NCBI RefSeq assembly: GCF_022870885.1
Contig: NZ_CP091509.1
Coordinates: forward strand, 1,054,001-1,118,000
Direction: 5' to 3'
Length of the DNA: 64,000 nucleotides
Source: Neisseria dumasiana
Lineage (GTDB): Bacteria > Pseudomonadota > Gammaproteobacteria > Burkholderiales > Neisseriaceae
The translations under genes were made by a program, and so were the position numbers. Shown piece by piece: positions 16,677 to 26,883 of the stretch. Each line of letters starts with the position of its first letter. Within the stretch, counting starts at the first letter, position 1. The notes under the pieces were generated by a model. The model had not been told where the DNA came from, ran no database searches, and saw only the letters and a list, made by a program, of their open reading frames with translations.

Positions 16677-17840
16677 ATGATGACTAACAAAGAAAATCGG
16701 TTTGTAGCACCTGATTTCAGCAACCACAGCCCACTTACTTGGTATCAAGCGGCTTCTGAGCAACCGGCATTTATCCGCGACGAGGCGCAGGCTAAGGCAA
16801 TCGAATATCTCGACCGTTTGTGGACGGAGTTGATGATGTTCAAGCGTAAGCGTAACCGTTTTTTGGGGCGCAGTTTGCGCTCTCCGCAATTGCCTAAAGG
16901 TTTGTATTTCTACGGAGGGGTTGGCAGGGGGAAAAGCTTCCTTATGGATGTGTTCTATGGCTGTTTGCCTTACCGGCGCAAACGGCGTGTGCATTTTCAT
17001 GCGTTTATGGCAGAAGTTCATAAGCGCATGAAAACCCTGAAAAGCGAGGCTAACCCTTTAAAAGCTGTTGCGGCCGAGATTGCTAAAGAAACACGGGTAT
17101 TGTGTTTTGATGAATTTCATGTAAGTGATATTGCAGATGCAATGATTTTGGGCAGGTTGTTAGAAAATCTGTTCGAAAATGGGGTGGTGTTGGTTGCAAC
17201 GTCTAACTATGCACCTTCGGAGTTATATCCTCAAGGGCAAAATCGAAGCAGTTTTTTACCGACCATTGCGCTGATTGAAAATAAACTGACCGTTTTGAAT
17301 GTGGATGGAGGTGAAGATTACCGTTTGCGTACTTTAAAGCCGGCCGAAGTTTTTTATGTGCCCGACAGCCCGGAAAATGAGGAAAAACTTGCAGCTTTGT
17401 TTGCGCAAGTTACACACGGTAAAACCAAATCTCCCGAACCAATTATCATACACGGCCGAGAATTAATCTGTAATGCGCATGATGATAAGGCAATCTGGTT
17501 TGATTTTCGCATGTTGTGTTTTGGTCCGCGTTCCCAAGCGGATTATCTCTATTTGGCGGAAAATTATGAAATGGTGTTTGTGTCGGGTATTGAAAAGCTG
17601 AATGAAAGTGAAAAGGCAGAAGCACGCCGTTTAACGTGGCTGATAGATGTGCTATATGATTTTCGGGTTAAATTTTGTGCAACAAGTAAAGTGCCGGCAG
17701 AAGAAATTTATGTGCAGGGCGATTTTGCGCATGAGTTTGTCCGCACAGTCAGCAGAATGGTAGAAATGCAGTCGGAAGAATATTTGGCACAACCTCATTT
17801 GACTTTAGGTGTTAAAAACAAAAAAAATACTGATGTTTAA
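16677..17840 (+). CDS. zapE: Cell division ATPase ZapE (AFG1 family)
   Basis: AAA-type ATPase associated with the division ring and, in related proteins, with protein quality control. 387 aa from ATG 16677. A longer frame starts at 16644, but that ATG overlaps the -10 box. Walker A is GGVGRGKS near residue 80, Walker B is VLCFDEFHV near 142, and the sensor region VATSNYAP lies near 177. ELYPQGQNRSSFLPTI is a family signature. The C-terminus (DFAHEFVRTVSRMVEMQSEEYL) is the usual arginine-containing helix. Confidence 0.93.
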   Translation: MMTNKENRFVAPDFSNHSPLTWYQAASEQPAFIRDEAQAKAIEYLDRLWTELMMFKRKRNRFLGRSLRSPQLPKGLYFYGGVGRGKSFLMDVFYGCLPYRRKRRVHFHAFMAEVHKRMKTLKSEANPLKAVAAEIAKETRVLCFDEFHVSDIADAMILGRLLENLFENGVVLVATSNYAPSELYPQGQNRSSFLPTIALIENKLTVLNVDGGEDYRLRTLKPAEVFYVPDSPENEEKLAALFAQVTHGKTKSPEPIIIHGRELICNAHDDKAIWFDFRMLCFGPRSQADYLYLAENYEMVFVSGIEKLNESEKAEARRLTWLIDVLYDFRVKFCATSKVPAEEIYVQGDFAHEFVRTVSRMVEMQSEEYLAQPHLTLGVKNKKNTDV

Positions 17841-17920
17841 CCTAAATAGGGGCGGAGTTTGATAAAATACGTGCCCAGCTTATTGTTTTCAGTTAATAAT
17901 AAACGTAAAGGAACTTTTTC

Positions 17921-18346
17921 ATGGCTATTGAACGCACTATTTCTATCATCAAGCCTGACGCGGTAGCTAAAGATGTTATCGGTCAGATTTACAGCCGCTT
18001 CGAAAATAACGGCTTGCGCGTTGTGGCAGCTAAAATGAAACATCTGAGTACAAAAGAGGCTCAAGATTTCTATGCTGTTCACAAAGAGCGTCCTTTTTTT
18101 GGCGATTTGGTTTCTTTTATGACCAGCGGCCCTGTAATGATTCAGGTTTTGGAAGGTGAAAATGCAGTAGCTAAAAACCGTGAGTTGATGGGAGCGACCA
18201 ATCCGAAAGAAGCGGCGGCAGGTACGATTCGTGCTGATTTTGCAGAATCTATCGATGCGAATGCAGTTCACGGTTCGGATAGTTTGGAAAATGCTGCTAA
18301 AGAGATTGCTTATTTCTTTAGCGAAAGCGAAATCTGCGCCCGTTAA
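17921..18346 (+). CDS. ndk: Nucleoside diphosphate kinase
   Basis: 141 aa, full length. It moves the gamma phosphate from ATP to other NDPs through a phosphohistidine. [12 protein letters not shown] at residues 4-15 and [12 protein letters not shown] near 113-124 contain the nucleotide-binding lysine and the active-site His. AGTIRADFA near 103 is the third conserved block. The start has AAAGGA upstream. It precedes rlmN-pilW-rodZ-ispG-hisS-der, a common proteobacterial order. Confidence 0.98.
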   Translation: MAIERTISIIKPDAVAKDVIGQIYSRFENNGLRVVAAKMKHLSTKEAQDFYAVHKERPFFGDLVSFMTSGPVMIQVLEGENAVAKNRELMGATNPKEAAAGTIRADFAESIDANAVHGSDSLENAAKEIAYFFSESEICAR

Positions 18347-18368
18347 ACGTATATCTGTTGTGCTTCGG

Positions 18369-18390
18369 GCTGTCTGATGTTTCAGACGGC
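18369..18390 (+). terminator. Weak half-DUS hairpin after ndk
   Basis: GCTGTCTGA (18369-18377) pairs with TCAGACGGC (18382-18390) with one G-T pair and a 4-nt loop. One arm is a genuine uptake sequence, while the other has diverged. Confidence 0.45.
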
Positions 18391-18465
18391 CTGAAGGTTT
18401 TTAAATGGCAGCTTTATAAATATTAAGCTGGATATATATTAAAAAGCTTTCATTTAAAAGCTTAA

Positions 18466-19569
18466 ATGATGAACATGAAAACCAATCTGCTGAATTTTGA
18501 TTTAAACGGTTTAACCCAATACTTTGCTCAGATGGGTGAAAAACCTTTCCGAGCCAAGCAAGTTATGCGTTGGATACATCAATCAGGTGCTTCTGATTTT
18601 GATGAGATGACCGACTTGGCTAAATCTTTGCGTGCAAAGCTAAATGAAAATGCCGTTGTGGAAGTGCCGAAGTTGATGACTGCTCAAGAGTCTTCAGACG
18701 GCACCCGTAAATGGTTGCTGGATGTGGGAACTGGAAACGGTGTAGAAACCGTTTTTATTCCTGAGTCGGAGCGCGGAACACTATGTATTTCGTCTCAAAT
18801 CGGATGTGCATTGGAATGTACATTCTGTTCAACTGGGCGCCAAGGGTTTAATCGTAATTTGACTGCCGCAGAAATTATCGGTCAATTATGGTGGGCGAAC
18901 AAAGCACTGGGAGTAACGCCTAAAAACGAGCGCATTATTTCCAATGTGGTTATGATGGGCATGGGCGAGCCTTTGGCAAATTTTGATAATGTGGTAACTG
19001 CATTGAATATCATGCTCGATGATCATGGTTACGGTTTATCCCGGCGGCGCGTTACTGTTTCTACTTCGGGTATGATTCCTCAAATGGACAGGTTGAAAGA
19101 AGTTATGCCGGTAGCTTTGGCCGTTTCCTTGCATGCTTCCAACGACGCGGTTCGTGATCAGATTGTGCCATTGAATAAAAAATATCCGCTAAAAGAGCTG
19201 ATGGCGGCATGCCGACGTTATTTGGAAAAAGCGCCAAGGGATTTTGTAACTTTCGAATACGTTATGCTTGACGGTGTGAATGATCAGGCTCAACACGCAA
19301 GAGAGCTGATTCAGCTTGTGCGTGATGTGCCCTGTAAGTTTAATTTGATTCCTTTCAATTCGTTTCCTAATTCGGGTTACAACCGCTCAACCAATGCCAA
19401 TATCCAAGTATTCAGAGATATTTTGCAACAGGCGGGGTTCGTAGTAACAGTTAGGAAAACCCGCGGCGATGATATTGATGCAGCCTGCGGCCAGCTTGCC
19501 GGGCAGGTGAAAGACAAAACGCGCAGGCAACAGAAATGGCAACAGGTTATGTTGGAACAAAGGGGCTGA
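18466..19569 (+). CDS. rlmN: Dual-specificity 23S rRNA / tRNA adenine-C2 methyltransferase
   Basis: Radical-SAM enzyme that methylates A2503 of 23S rRNA and A37 of some tRNAs. 367 aa. The Fe-S cluster cysteines are in CALECTFC (CX3CX2C) near residue 115. VMMGMGEP near 163 and SLHASND near 221 line the SAM site. The catalytic C-terminal Cys lies in DAACGQLAG near 343. The start is uncertain: ATG 18466, 18469 or 18475 (MKTNLL) are in frame and no clear ribosome site distinguishes them. The third would fit the usual N-terminus best. pilW follows one base after the stop. Confidence 0.96.
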   Translation: MMNMKTNLLNFDLNGLTQYFAQMGEKPFRAKQVMRWIHQSGASDFDEMTDLAKSLRAKLNENAVVEVPKLMTAQESSDGTRKWLLDVGTGNGVETVFIPESERGTLCISSQIGCALECTFCSTGRQGFNRNLTAAEIIGQLWWANKALGVTPKNERIISNVVMMGMGEPLANFDNVVTALNIMLDDHGYGLSRRRVTVSTSGMIPQMDRLKEVMPVALAVSLHASNDAVRDQIVPLNKKYPLKELMAACRRYLEKAPRDFVTFEYVMLDGVNDQAQHARELIQLVRDVPCKFNLIPFNSFPNSGYNRSTNANIQVFRDILQQAGFVVTVRKTRGDDIDAACGQLAGQVKDKTRRQQKWQQVMLEQRG

Positions 19570-19570
19570 T

Positions 19571-20335
19571 ATGAAATTCAAAACCGGTTTGGTTTGTGTG
19601 TTGATGTTGGGGTTGGGGGCATGCGCCGGAAGCGGTGTTAAGCAGCCTAGTGCGCGCGAGAGAGCCCATCAAGTGTCCAATATCAAAACGCAATTGGCGT
19701 TGGAATATATGCGCGGCCAAGATTACCGTCAAGCAGTTGCCAGTATTGACGAAGCATTGGCTGCCGATGCCAAAAATGAAAATGCTTGGTTGATACGTGC
19801 CCAAATTTATCAATATTTGAAGGTTAGGGATAAGGCGGAGGAAAGTTTCCAAAAAGCTTTATCTATTAAGCCGGCGAGTGCCGAAATCAATAACAACTAC
19901 GGTTGGTTTTTGTGCAGTATTCAAAACCGCCCCAACGAGTCAATAGCTTATTTTGATAAGGCTTTGGCAGATCCTACTTATCCTTCTCCACATATTGCCA
20001 ATTTAAACAAGGGTATATGCAGTGCAAAAATGGGGCAGTATTCTCTATCGGAAGCTTATTTCGAACGTGCTTTAGCGGCGGCTCCCCAATTTTTCCCTGT
20101 GTTGAAAGAGATGGCGCGGACAAAAATGCTTGCCGGCAATCTCAGCGATGCGGATTATTATTTCCGTCAGTATCAAAGTAAGGTGGATATGCTTGCTGCA
20201 GATGATTTGTTATTGGGCTGGAAAATATACAAAAACTTGGGGGATATTCAGGCTGCTTATGAATATGAAGCACAATTAAGGGCAAATTATCCGTATTCCG
20301 AAGAACTGCAAACAATTACAACAGGACGTTTGTAA
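19571..20335 (+). CDS. pilW: Type IV pilus biogenesis/stability lipoprotein PilW
   Basis: 254-aa outer-membrane lipoprotein (PilF in Pseudomonas) that helps assemble or stabilise the PilQ secretin and pilus fibres. Signal peptide with lipobox LGAC at residues 16-19. Then come about six tetratricopeptide repeats, for example ALEYMRGQDYRQAVASIDEAL near 43, AWLIRAQIYQYLKVRDKAEESFQKAL and NKGICSAKMGQYSLSEAYFERAL. It lies between rlmN and rodZ, its usual place, and overlaps rodZ by one base (TAATG). This is direct sequence support for a piliated, naturally competent organism. Confidence 0.93.
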   Translation: MKFKTGLVCVLMLGLGACAGSGVKQPSARERAHQVSNIKTQLALEYMRGQDYRQAVASIDEALAADAKNENAWLIRAQIYQYLKVRDKAEESFQKALSIKPASAEINNNYGWFLCSIQNRPNESIAYFDKALADPTYPSPHIANLNKGICSAKMGQYSLSEAYFERALAAAPQFFPVLKEMARTKMLAGNLSDADYYFRQYQSKVDMLAADDLLLGWKIYKNLGDIQAAYEYEAQLRANYPYSEELQTITTGRL

Positions 20336-21276
20336 TGACTGATAATCAAAATACCGAACAATATTCTGCAAATAGTGTTGCTGCAGAATTAGGAATGAAA
20401 TTGCGTCAGGCCAGGGAGCAGAAAGGTTTTTCTATCGGTGAAGTTGCCGAGCGCTTGAAGTTGTCTGCGCGCCAAATTGAAGGCTTGGAAAGCGGAAATT
20501 ACGAAGGTATGCCCGAATTGGTGTTTGTGCGCGGTTTTCTGCGTACTTATGCGCGTTTTCTAGGCTTGGACGAGCAAGAGGTTTCCGCCTATCTGGATCG
20601 GATTATGCCTCAAAGCCGCAGTAATGTTTATGCTGTGGAAAGAAACGGCAGTTCATCGTTAAACTATCAGCAAACCGAAATAGCCAAAACATTTCCTAAA
20701 TGGATTTTGGGTGTCGCATTATTGGCTTTAATCGGCGGGGGCGTTTATGTTTGGCAAAGTAAATCACAAACAGAATATGCTAAACAAAACGACACTATTG
20801 TTCCGCCCGAATTAAGCAGTACTCCAACGAACGGTTTGAATGCGGATAATGTTTCTGTGGTTTCTATGGGCAGTGATGCGGTTGCTTCTGCTATTCTCAA
20901 CCCGGTTTCTACTGCTTCGGGTGCGGTTGTGACGGCAGCTTCGGATTCTGTCGGTGCTCAAACAAACGTTTCGGTTGCGTCAGGTGCTTCTCAAGATATT
21001 GTTGCCGGCGCGAGTGGTGTAACTCCTGTTGCCGCAGATGAGCTTTTGGTTAAAGTTTATTATCGCTCTAAATTGGTTATCAAAGATAAGAGCGACCAAT
21101 TTGTGATTAATGAAATTGTGCCTGCCGGAAGCGAACACCGTTTTAAAGGCGGGGCACCTTATAATGTTTGGATCGGTTATGCACCCGGTGCAACTGTGAA
21201 TTACGGTGGTCAGGAAATCGCCGTTCGTAAGCATATGGTCGGTAAAACGACTTCATCATTTACCGCGGGACAGTAA
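20335..21276 (+). CDS. rodZ: Cytoskeletal/cell-shape protein RodZ
   Basis: 313 aa. The N-terminal cytoplasmic HTH_25 domain ([26 protein letters not shown] near residue 17) normally binds MreB. A single membrane helix ([18 protein letters not shown]) lies near residues 122-139. A Ser/Ala/Val-rich linker follows, and a periplasmic DUF4115 domain takes up the last 75 residues ([19 protein letters not shown]). The layout matches RodZ. It is translationally coupled on both sides: pilW stop and rodZ start overlap, and so do rodZ stop and ispG start. If the organism is a coccus lacking MreB, the partner must differ. That cannot be judged here. Confidence 0.9.
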   Translation: MTDNQNTEQYSANSVAAELGMKLRQAREQKGFSIGEVAERLKLSARQIEGLESGNYEGMPELVFVRGFLRTYARFLGLDEQEVSAYLDRIMPQSRSNVYAVERNGSSSLNYQQTEIAKTFPKWILGVALLALIGGGVYVWQSKSQTEYAKQNDTIVPPELSSTPTNGLNADNVSVVSMGSDAVASAILNPVSTASGAVVTAASDSVGAQTNVSVASGASQDIVAGASGVTPVAADELLVKVYYRSKLVIKDKSDQFVINEIVPAGSEHRFKGGAPYNVWIGYAPGATVNYGGQEIAVRKHMVGKTTSSFTAGQ

Positions 21277-22547
21277 TGAGCAATTCCCCTATCAAACGAA
21301 GAGAAACCCATCAAGTTAAAATTGATCACTTAACCGTTGGTTCCGATGCGCCGGTGGTGGTGCAGTCTATGACCAATACGGACACCGCCGATGCCGCCGG
21401 TACCGCTTTGCAGGTGAAGGAACTGAGTGATGCCGGTTCTGAAATGGTGCGGATTACGGTTAACAGCCCGGAAGCTGCTTCTAAAGTTGCAGAAATCAGA
21501 AGCCGTCTGAACGATATGGGCTGTCAAACGCCTTTGGTAGGCGATTTTCATTTCAACGGTGAACGTTTGTTGCAAGAGTTTCCGGATTGCGCCAAAGCTT
21601 TATCAAAATACCGTATCAATCCGGGTAATGTGGGTAAAGGTGCGAAGGGCGATGAAAAATTTGCCTATATGATCCGCACGGCTGCCGAACACGACAAAGC
21701 GGTGCGTATCGGTGTGAATTGGGGATCGTTGGATCAAAGCCTCGCCAAGCGTATGATGGATGCGAACTTGGCATCGTCGGCTCCGCAACCGCCCGAGACG
21801 GTGATGAAAGAGGCTTTGATTGTTTCGGCATTGGAATCTGCTCAAAAAGCAGTGGATTTGGGTTTGCCTGAAAACAAAATCATATTGTCGTGCAAAGTAA
21901 GTGCAGTACAGGATTTGATTCAGGTTTACCGCAAATTGGGAGACAGCTGCCGCTATCCTCTGCATTTGGGTTTGACTGAAGCCGGTATGGGAAGTAAAGG
22001 CATTGTGGCATCTACGGCTGCGTTGTCCGTATTGCTGCAGGAGGGTATCGGCGATACGATTCGCATTTCTTTGACCCCCGAACCGGGCAGCCCGCGTACT
22101 CAAGAAGTTGTGGTTGCGCAAGAGATTCTTCAAACTATGGGTTTGCGCTCCTTCACGCCTATGGTAACGGCTTGTCCGGGCTGCGGGCGCACAACCAGTA
22201 CCGTATTTCAAGAGCTGGCCAGAGATATCCAGCATTATTTGCGTGATCAGATGGCAGTATGGCGGACACAATATCCCGGAGTGGAGTCATTAAACGTGGC
22301 GGTAATGGGATGTGTGGTTAACGGCCCGGGAGAAAGCAAATTGGCTGATATCGGCATCAGTTTGCCGGGAACGGGCGAAACACCTGTTGCTCCCGTATAT
22401 GTTGACGGCGAGCGTAAAGTAACGCTCAAAGGCGATAACATGGCGGCAGAGTTTTTAGCTATTGTGCAGGATTATGTGGAAACCAATTACGGAGAGGGCG
22501 GAAAAAAGCGAAATGAAAGCCGGATTATTCCTATCCGTTCCGTATAA
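21276..22547 (+). CDS. ispG: 4-hydroxy-3-methylbut-2-en-1-yl diphosphate synthase
   Basis: Iron-sulfur enzyme (GcpE) of the MEP isoprenoid pathway, 423 aa. The N-terminal barrel includes [13 protein letters not shown] near residue 27. The C-terminal domain carries the 4Fe-4S ligands in [11 protein letters not shown] (near 291) and [14 protein letters not shown] (near 343), with the conserved glutamate. Its first codon overlaps the rodZ stop (TAATG). The C-terminus ends [12 protein letters not shown] with a basic tail. Confidence 0.97.
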   Translation: MSNSPIKRRETHQVKIDHLTVGSDAPVVVQSMTNTDTADAAGTALQVKELSDAGSEMVRITVNSPEAASKVAEIRSRLNDMGCQTPLVGDFHFNGERLLQEFPDCAKALSKYRINPGNVGKGAKGDEKFAYMIRTAAEHDKAVRIGVNWGSLDQSLAKRMMDANLASSAPQPPETVMKEALIVSALESAQKAVDLGLPENKIILSCKVSAVQDLIQVYRKLGDSCRYPLHLGLTEAGMGSKGIVASTAALSVLLQEGIGDTIRISLTPEPGSPRTQEVVVAQEILQTMGLRSFTPMVTACPGCGRTTSTVFQELARDIQHYLRDQMAVWRTQYPGVESLNVAVMGCVVNGPGESKLADIGISLPGTGETPVAPVYVDGERKVTLKGDNMAAEFLAIVQDYVETNYGEGGKKRNESRIIPIRSV

Positions 22548-22621
22548 TCGGTTTCCGTTATTTTCTTGTTTGAGATCGGCATAGAGCGGTTACCCAAATT
22601 TTAATAGTAAGGCAAATGATC

Positions 22622-23020
22622 ATGGCAGACTTGCGCGAACTACTTCTAAGACTGTATCTGATTAATAACCCGCAAGTGGAGCACCAAGTGTTTATTTACA
22701 CCTATCAGGGTGTAAGCGATATGGCTGTTAATCCTTTTCAGTTTGTAAGTGCCGAGTTGTTGGATAATGTTAAAAAAAGTGTGATTTTACAGAACCTTCC
22801 TTCGGGGGAAATGGTTCAGGCTTTTATCGTGCCGACCGGTTTGGCCGCTAGGCAACCGCAATGGGAAGTTGAAAATATTATGCTGTACGGTAATAAAAAC
22901 GGTGTATTGGTTTCGATTGATTTGGATAAAGAAAGCATTGCCGAGTCCGACAAATACAAGCAGTTCGTTAATTTGACTTTCAGTATGCTGCGCCAGTTTA
23001 CCAACGGCGGAGTCATTTGA
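22622..23020 (+). CDS. Conserved-looking hypothetical protein, unknown function
   Basis: 132 aa from ATG 22622, which has AAGG nine bases upstream. The ATG at 22616 is only 3 nt from it and unlikely. The protein is soluble, with no signal peptide or membrane helix, and mixes helices (LRELLLRLYLINN at the start) with beta segments (HQVFIYTYQGVSD, EVENIMLYGNKNGVLVSIDLD). I do not recognise a family. It sits between ispG and hisS, where E. coli has no extra gene, and is closed by an uptake-sequence hairpin. Its codon use matches its neighbours, so it is probably a real lineage-specific gene. Confidence 0.75.
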   Translation: MADLRELLLRLYLINNPQVEHQVFIYTYQGVSDMAVNPFQFVSAELLDNVKKSVILQNLPSGEMVQAFIVPTGLAARQPQWEVENIMLYGNKNGVLVSIDLDKESIAESDKYKQFVNLTFSMLRQFTNGGVI

Positions 23021-23024
23021 ATAA

Positions 23025-23058
23025 TTTCAGACGGCCTGAGGTTTGGGGCCGTCTGAAA
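23025..23058. terminator. Inverted DUS hairpin after the hypothetical gene
   Basis: TTTCAGACGGCC (23025-23036) and GGCCGTCTGAAA (23047-23058) form a 12-bp stem with a 10-nt loop, 5 nt after the stop codon. Confidence 0.75.
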
Positions 23059-23077
23059 AATAACTAAATACAAAATA

Positions 23078-23170
23078 AAACCTTTCAAAAACTCCGGATG
23101 CGGATGCAGTTCAAAGCATAGCAGTGCACAAGGCAGAGCACCGCAAACGGGAGTTTCGCCAAGGTTTCAA
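23078..23170 (+). repeat. Shortened, degenerate copy of the GAGACCTTTGC element
   Basis: It begins AAAACCTTTCAAAAACTCCGG and continues ATGCGGATGCAGTTCAAAGC like the full copies. The middle is largely missing and the end reads GGGAGTTTCGCCAAGGTTTC. It lies directly upstream of hisS and could sit in its promoter region. Confidence 0.6.
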
Positions 23171-23208
23171 AATAAACAATACAGATAACAATAATAGACT
23201 ATCGATAT

Positions 23209-24504
23209 ATGGGACAAAAAATCCAAGCCGTTAAAGGCATGAATGATTTATTGCCGGTAGAGCAGAAAGATTTCCAACTGACTGCTCCTTTATGGCAGGC
23301 ATTTGAAGAAACCGTGGCACGGTGGGCAAGACGTTTCGGCTATCAGCACATCCGTACACCGATTGTGGAACAAACCAGTTTGTTTGTGCGTTCAATCGGG
23401 GAAGAAACCGATGTGGTCGGCAAAGAAATGTACACTTTTTCAGACTCCAACGATAAGCTGAGCCTTACTTTACGCCCTGAAGGTACGGCATCTTGCCTGC
23501 GTGCGGTTGTCGAGCATAATTTGCTTTACAACGGCCCGCAGAAGCTGTGGTATATGGGGCCTATGTTCCGTAGGGAGCGGCCGCAAAAAGGGCGCTACCG
23601 GCAGTTTCACCAAGTCGGAATCGAGGCCTTGGGGTTTGCAGGCCCTGACGTGGATGCCGAAATTATCGCAATGTCGGCAGCATTGTGGCAAGAATTGGGC
23701 ATAAGCGAATATGTAAACCTTGAGCTTAACTGTTTGGGAAACCGTGAAGAACGTGCCGCACACCGTGATGCTTTGGTTGCTTATTTAAGCAGTCATGAAG
23801 AAAAGCTTGATGAAGACAGCAAGCGCCGTATGCACACCAATCCCTTGCGTGTTTTAGACAGTAAAAACCCCGATTTGCAGGATATTTGCAATGCCGCCCC
23901 TCGTTTGACGGAATATTTGGGCGAAGAGTCGCGCGTTCATTATGAACGGTTGAAAGCGATGTTGGACGGCTTAGGTATTGCATATATTGAAAATCCGCGC
24001 TTGGTTAGAGGCTTGGATTATTACAATCAAACGGTTTTTGAATGGACTACCGACAAGCTCGGTGCCCAAGCAACCGTATGCGGCGGCGGACGTTATGACG
24101 GATTGATCGAAGAGTTGGGCGGCAAGCCCGCACCTTCCATCGGTTTCGGTATGGGGATTGAGCGTTTGCTGCTGTTGGTGCATGAGTATGGGTCATTGAG
24201 CTGTCAAACCGCAGCCGACGTTTACGCTATGCATCAAGGCGAAGGTGCCGATTTGCAGGTTATGAAATATGCCCAATTGCTGAGAGCGGAAGGATTTGAC
24301 GTATTGCAACATTCAGGCAGCCAAAGTTTGAAAGCGCAAATGAAGAAAGCAGACGGCAGCGGTGCCCGTTTTGCACTTATTGTGGCTCAAAACGAACTTT
24401 CAGACGGCACCGTTACCCTTAAAGACATGCAGGGCAAGCACGAGCAAATAACGATTGATGCTGCTTTGTTGGCAACCACTTTACAACGATGGAAGAACAG
24501 TTAA
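23209..24504 (+). CDS. hisS: Histidine-tRNA ligase
   Basis: Class II aminoacyl-tRNA synthetase of 431 aa. Motif 2 is [24 protein letters not shown] near residue 118. The HisRS-specific histidine-binding loops are [15 protein letters not shown] near 265 and [14 protein letters not shown] near 288. Motif 3 is [14 protein letters not shown] near 308. The anticodon-binding domain fills the last 100 residues. It is followed with no gap by the YfgM-like gene (TAA then ATG). Confidence 0.97.
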   Translation: MGQKIQAVKGMNDLLPVEQKDFQLTAPLWQAFEETVARWARRFGYQHIRTPIVEQTSLFVRSIGEETDVVGKEMYTFSDSNDKLSLTLRPEGTASCLRAVVEHNLLYNGPQKLWYMGPMFRRERPQKGRYRQFHQVGIEALGFAGPDVDAEIIAMSAALWQELGISEYVNLELNCLGNREERAAHRDALVAYLSSHEEKLDEDSKRRMHTNPLRVLDSKNPDLQDICNAAPRLTEYLGEESRVHYERLKAMLDGLGIAYIENPRLVRGLDYYNQTVFEWTTDKLGAQATVCGGGRYDGLIEELGGKPAPSIGFGMGIERLLLLVHEYGSLSCQTAADVYAMHQGEGADLQVMKYAQLLRAEGFDVLQHSGSQSLKAQMKKADGSGARFALIVAQNELSDGTVTLKDMQGKHEQITIDAALLATTLQRWKNS

Positions 24505-25134
24505 ATGGCAGGACACATCCAGGAACAAGAAGAACTTGAAAATTTCAAATATTTTTGGAGAAGTTGGGGGCGTTGGCTTTTTGGCGGCTTAGTGATTGCT
24601 GCGTTGGCTTACCTTGGTTATATCATGTACCAAGGACACAAGTTGGATAAGCGTCAAGAAGCAGCGGGTATTTTGGTAAAAATTGCCGAGAAAACCGAAG
24701 CGGGGGCCGACATCAAAGAAACACAAGCCGATTTGCAGAATTTACAGCAAAATTACAGCGATAGTTTGGCGGCAGCCCAAGCCACTCTGATGGCAGCGTC
24801 TTTGGAATTCGACAAAGGCAATTACGATGTTGCGGCAGGCCATCTGAATTGGGTGTTGAAACACCAAACATCCGCTCCTGTACAGGCATTGGCAGTTCAA
24901 CGTTTGGCCGTTGTGCAGTTGCAGCAGGGTAAATATGATGAAGCCCTGGCCACCTTGAATACTTCTGTGGATTCTGCTTTCGAATCCCTGATAACCGAAA
25001 CCAAAGGCGATGTATATGCCGCTCAGGGTAAAAACAAAGAAGCGGTACAGATGTACGATCAAGCTTTGGCAAAGCTGGCAAAAGATTCACCTAACAGAGA
25101 TGCCGTGCAATTTAAAGCCGATCAGTTGAGATAA
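24505..25134 (+). CDS. yfgM: YfgM-like TPR membrane protein (SecYEG-associated)
   Basis: 209 aa with one N-terminal membrane helix (WLFGGLVIAALAYLGYIMY, about residues 24-42) and a periplasmic TPR domain (AAQATLMAASLEFDKGNYDVAAGHLNWVLKH and further helices). E. coli YfgM links SecYEG to periplasmic chaperones such as PpiD, and ppiD is also in this window (43390). The ATG abuts the hisS stop. In E. coli bamB follows; here der comes next and bamB is absent. Confidence 0.9.
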   Translation: MAGHIQEQEELENFKYFWRSWGRWLFGGLVIAALAYLGYIMYQGHKLDKRQEAAGILVKIAEKTEAGADIKETQADLQNLQQNYSDSLAAAQATLMAASLEFDKGNYDVAAGHLNWVLKHQTSAPVQALAVQRLAVVQLQQGKYDEALATLNTSVDSAFESLITETKGDVYAAQGKNKEAVQMYDQALAKLAKDSPNRDAVQFKADQLR

Positions 25135-25295
25135 GGCCGTCTGAAAGATGAGGCTTGTCAGGCATATTGCTTGGCAAGCCCTTGTCTGTTTCAAAATATG
25201 AACCCTCACATGTTCCAATACGCATTTTTTTAAGATATTCAGTCAAATAAGATATTTAAGGCCGTCTGAAAACAACGGCTGAAGAAAGCATCACT

Positions 25296-26753
25296 ATGAA
25301 ACCCACAATTGCCCTTGTCGGCCGCCCGAATGTAGGCAAATCTACTTTATTTAACCGCCTCACCCGCACCAAAGATGCTTTGGTAGCCGATTTGCCCGGT
25401 TTGACCCGCGACCGCCACTACGGTCACGGCAAGGTTGGCGGTAAGCCTTATTTGGTGATCGATACCGGTGGTTTTGAGCCGGTAGTCGACAGCGGCATTC
25501 TGCATGAAATGGCCAAGCACACTTTGCAAGCCATTGATGAAGCGGATGCCGTTGTGTTTTTGGTCGACGGACGCACCGGTTTGACGCCGCAGGACAAGAT
25601 TATTGCAGACCGTTTGCGTCAAAGCCCGCGCCCCGTTTATTTAGCCGTTAATAAGGGCGAAGGCAGCAACCGTGCGGTATTGGCTGCCGAATTTTACGAG
25701 TTGGCTTTGGGTGAGCCGTATGTGATTTCCGGTTCGCATGGCGACGGTGTGTATGATTTGATGGAAGAAATTCTTGGATATTTTCCTGATGCCGAGGAAG
25801 ATGAAGAACAACCCAAGCACCCCGTGTTCGCCGTAATCGGCCGCCCCAATGTGGGGAAATCCACTTTGGTTAACGCCATTTTAGGTGAAGAACGTGTGAT
25901 TGCGTTTGATATGGCCGGCACAACCCGCGACAGTATCCACATTGATTTCGAACGTAACGGCAAACCTTTTACCATTATCGACACGGCAGGTGTACGCCGT
26001 CGCGGCAAGGTTGAAGAGGCCGTTGAGAAATTTTCGGTTATCAAAGCCATGCAGGCGGTAGAAGCCGCCAATGTAGCGGTGTTGGTGCTGGATGCCCAAC
26101 AAGACATCGCCGATCAAGATGCAACCATTGCCGGTTTTGCTTTAGAGGCAGGCAGAGCCTTGGTTGTGGCTGTCAACAAATGGGACGGCATCAGCGAAGA
26201 ACGTCGCGAACAGGTTAAACGCGATATCGCCCGCAAACTGTATTTTTTGGATTTTGCCAAATTCCATTATATTTCCGCGTTGAAAGAGCGCGGCATCGAC
26301 GGTTTGTTCGACAGCATTCAGGCCGCCTATAATGCGGCGATGATTAAAATGCCTACGCCCAAAATTACCCGTGTGCTTCAATCGGCGGTTGAGCGTCAAG
26401 CACCGCCGCGCGCAGGTTTGGTACGTCCGAAAATGCGTTACGCCCACCAAGGCGGCATGAATCCGCCCGTGATTGTGGTACACGGCAATGCCCTGCATGC
26501 TATTTCAGACAGCTACACCCGTTATCTGACCCAAACTTTCCGCAAGGCATTTAATCTTCAGGGTACGCCGTTGCGTATCCAATACAATGTTTCCGAAAAC
26601 CCGTATCAGGAAGCGGAAGACAAGCCCAAGAAAAAACCTTTGCGTCGGGTGGCTTTGAGCAACCGCATCGAGAAGCGGGAAGGGCGTAAAGAAGAAAAAA
26701 GCCGTTTTAAAAAGAAAAACAAAGTGAGCGTGAAGAAACAGCACAGCAAATAG
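25296..26753 (+). CDS. der: Ribosome biogenesis GTPase Der (EngA)
   Basis: 485 aa with two tandem GTPase domains, the hallmark of Der. The first P-loop [12 protein letters not shown] is at residues 8-19 with [12 protein letters not shown] near 31. The second is [12 protein letters not shown] near 183 with [10 protein letters not shown] near 229 and NKWD near 296. A KH-like RNA-binding domain follows from about residue 360. The Lys/Arg-rich tail ends KKQHSK. It matures the 50S subunit. An uptake sequence lies 30 bp upstream. Confidence 0.97.
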   Translation: MKPTIALVGRPNVGKSTLFNRLTRTKDALVADLPGLTRDRHYGHGKVGGKPYLVIDTGGFEPVVDSGILHEMAKHTLQAIDEADAVVFLVDGRTGLTPQDKIIADRLRQSPRPVYLAVNKGEGSNRAVLAAEFYELALGEPYVISGSHGDGVYDLMEEILGYFPDAEEDEEQPKHPVFAVIGRPNVGKSTLVNAILGEERVIAFDMAGTTRDSIHIDFERNGKPFTIIDTAGVRRRGKVEEAVEKFSVIKAMQAVEAANVAVLVLDAQQDIADQDATIAGFALEAGRALVVAVNKWDGISEERREQVKRDIARKLYFLDFAKFHYISALKERGIDGLFDSIQAAYNAAMIKMPTPKITRVLQSAVERQAPPRAGLVRPKMRYAHQGGMNPPVIVVHGNALHAISDSYTRYLTQTFRKAFNLQGTPLRIQYNVSENPYQEAEDKPKKKPLRRVALSNRIEKREGRKEEKSRFKKKNKVSVKKQHSK

Positions 26754-26883
26754 CAAGGCTAGGCCGCAATAGATGCTGAAACCTTTATTTTCAGACGGCC
26801 TGTTGCAGAGTGATGCCGAATTTAAATAAACACCGCCGTTACTTCAGGTAAAATACGCGCTTTTTTATATTTAGGACAAAATA

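Noticed and set aside
21603-22271. 222-codon frame on the minus strand inside ispG
   Set aside because: Antisense to a fully conserved enzyme, with no start signal or domain.
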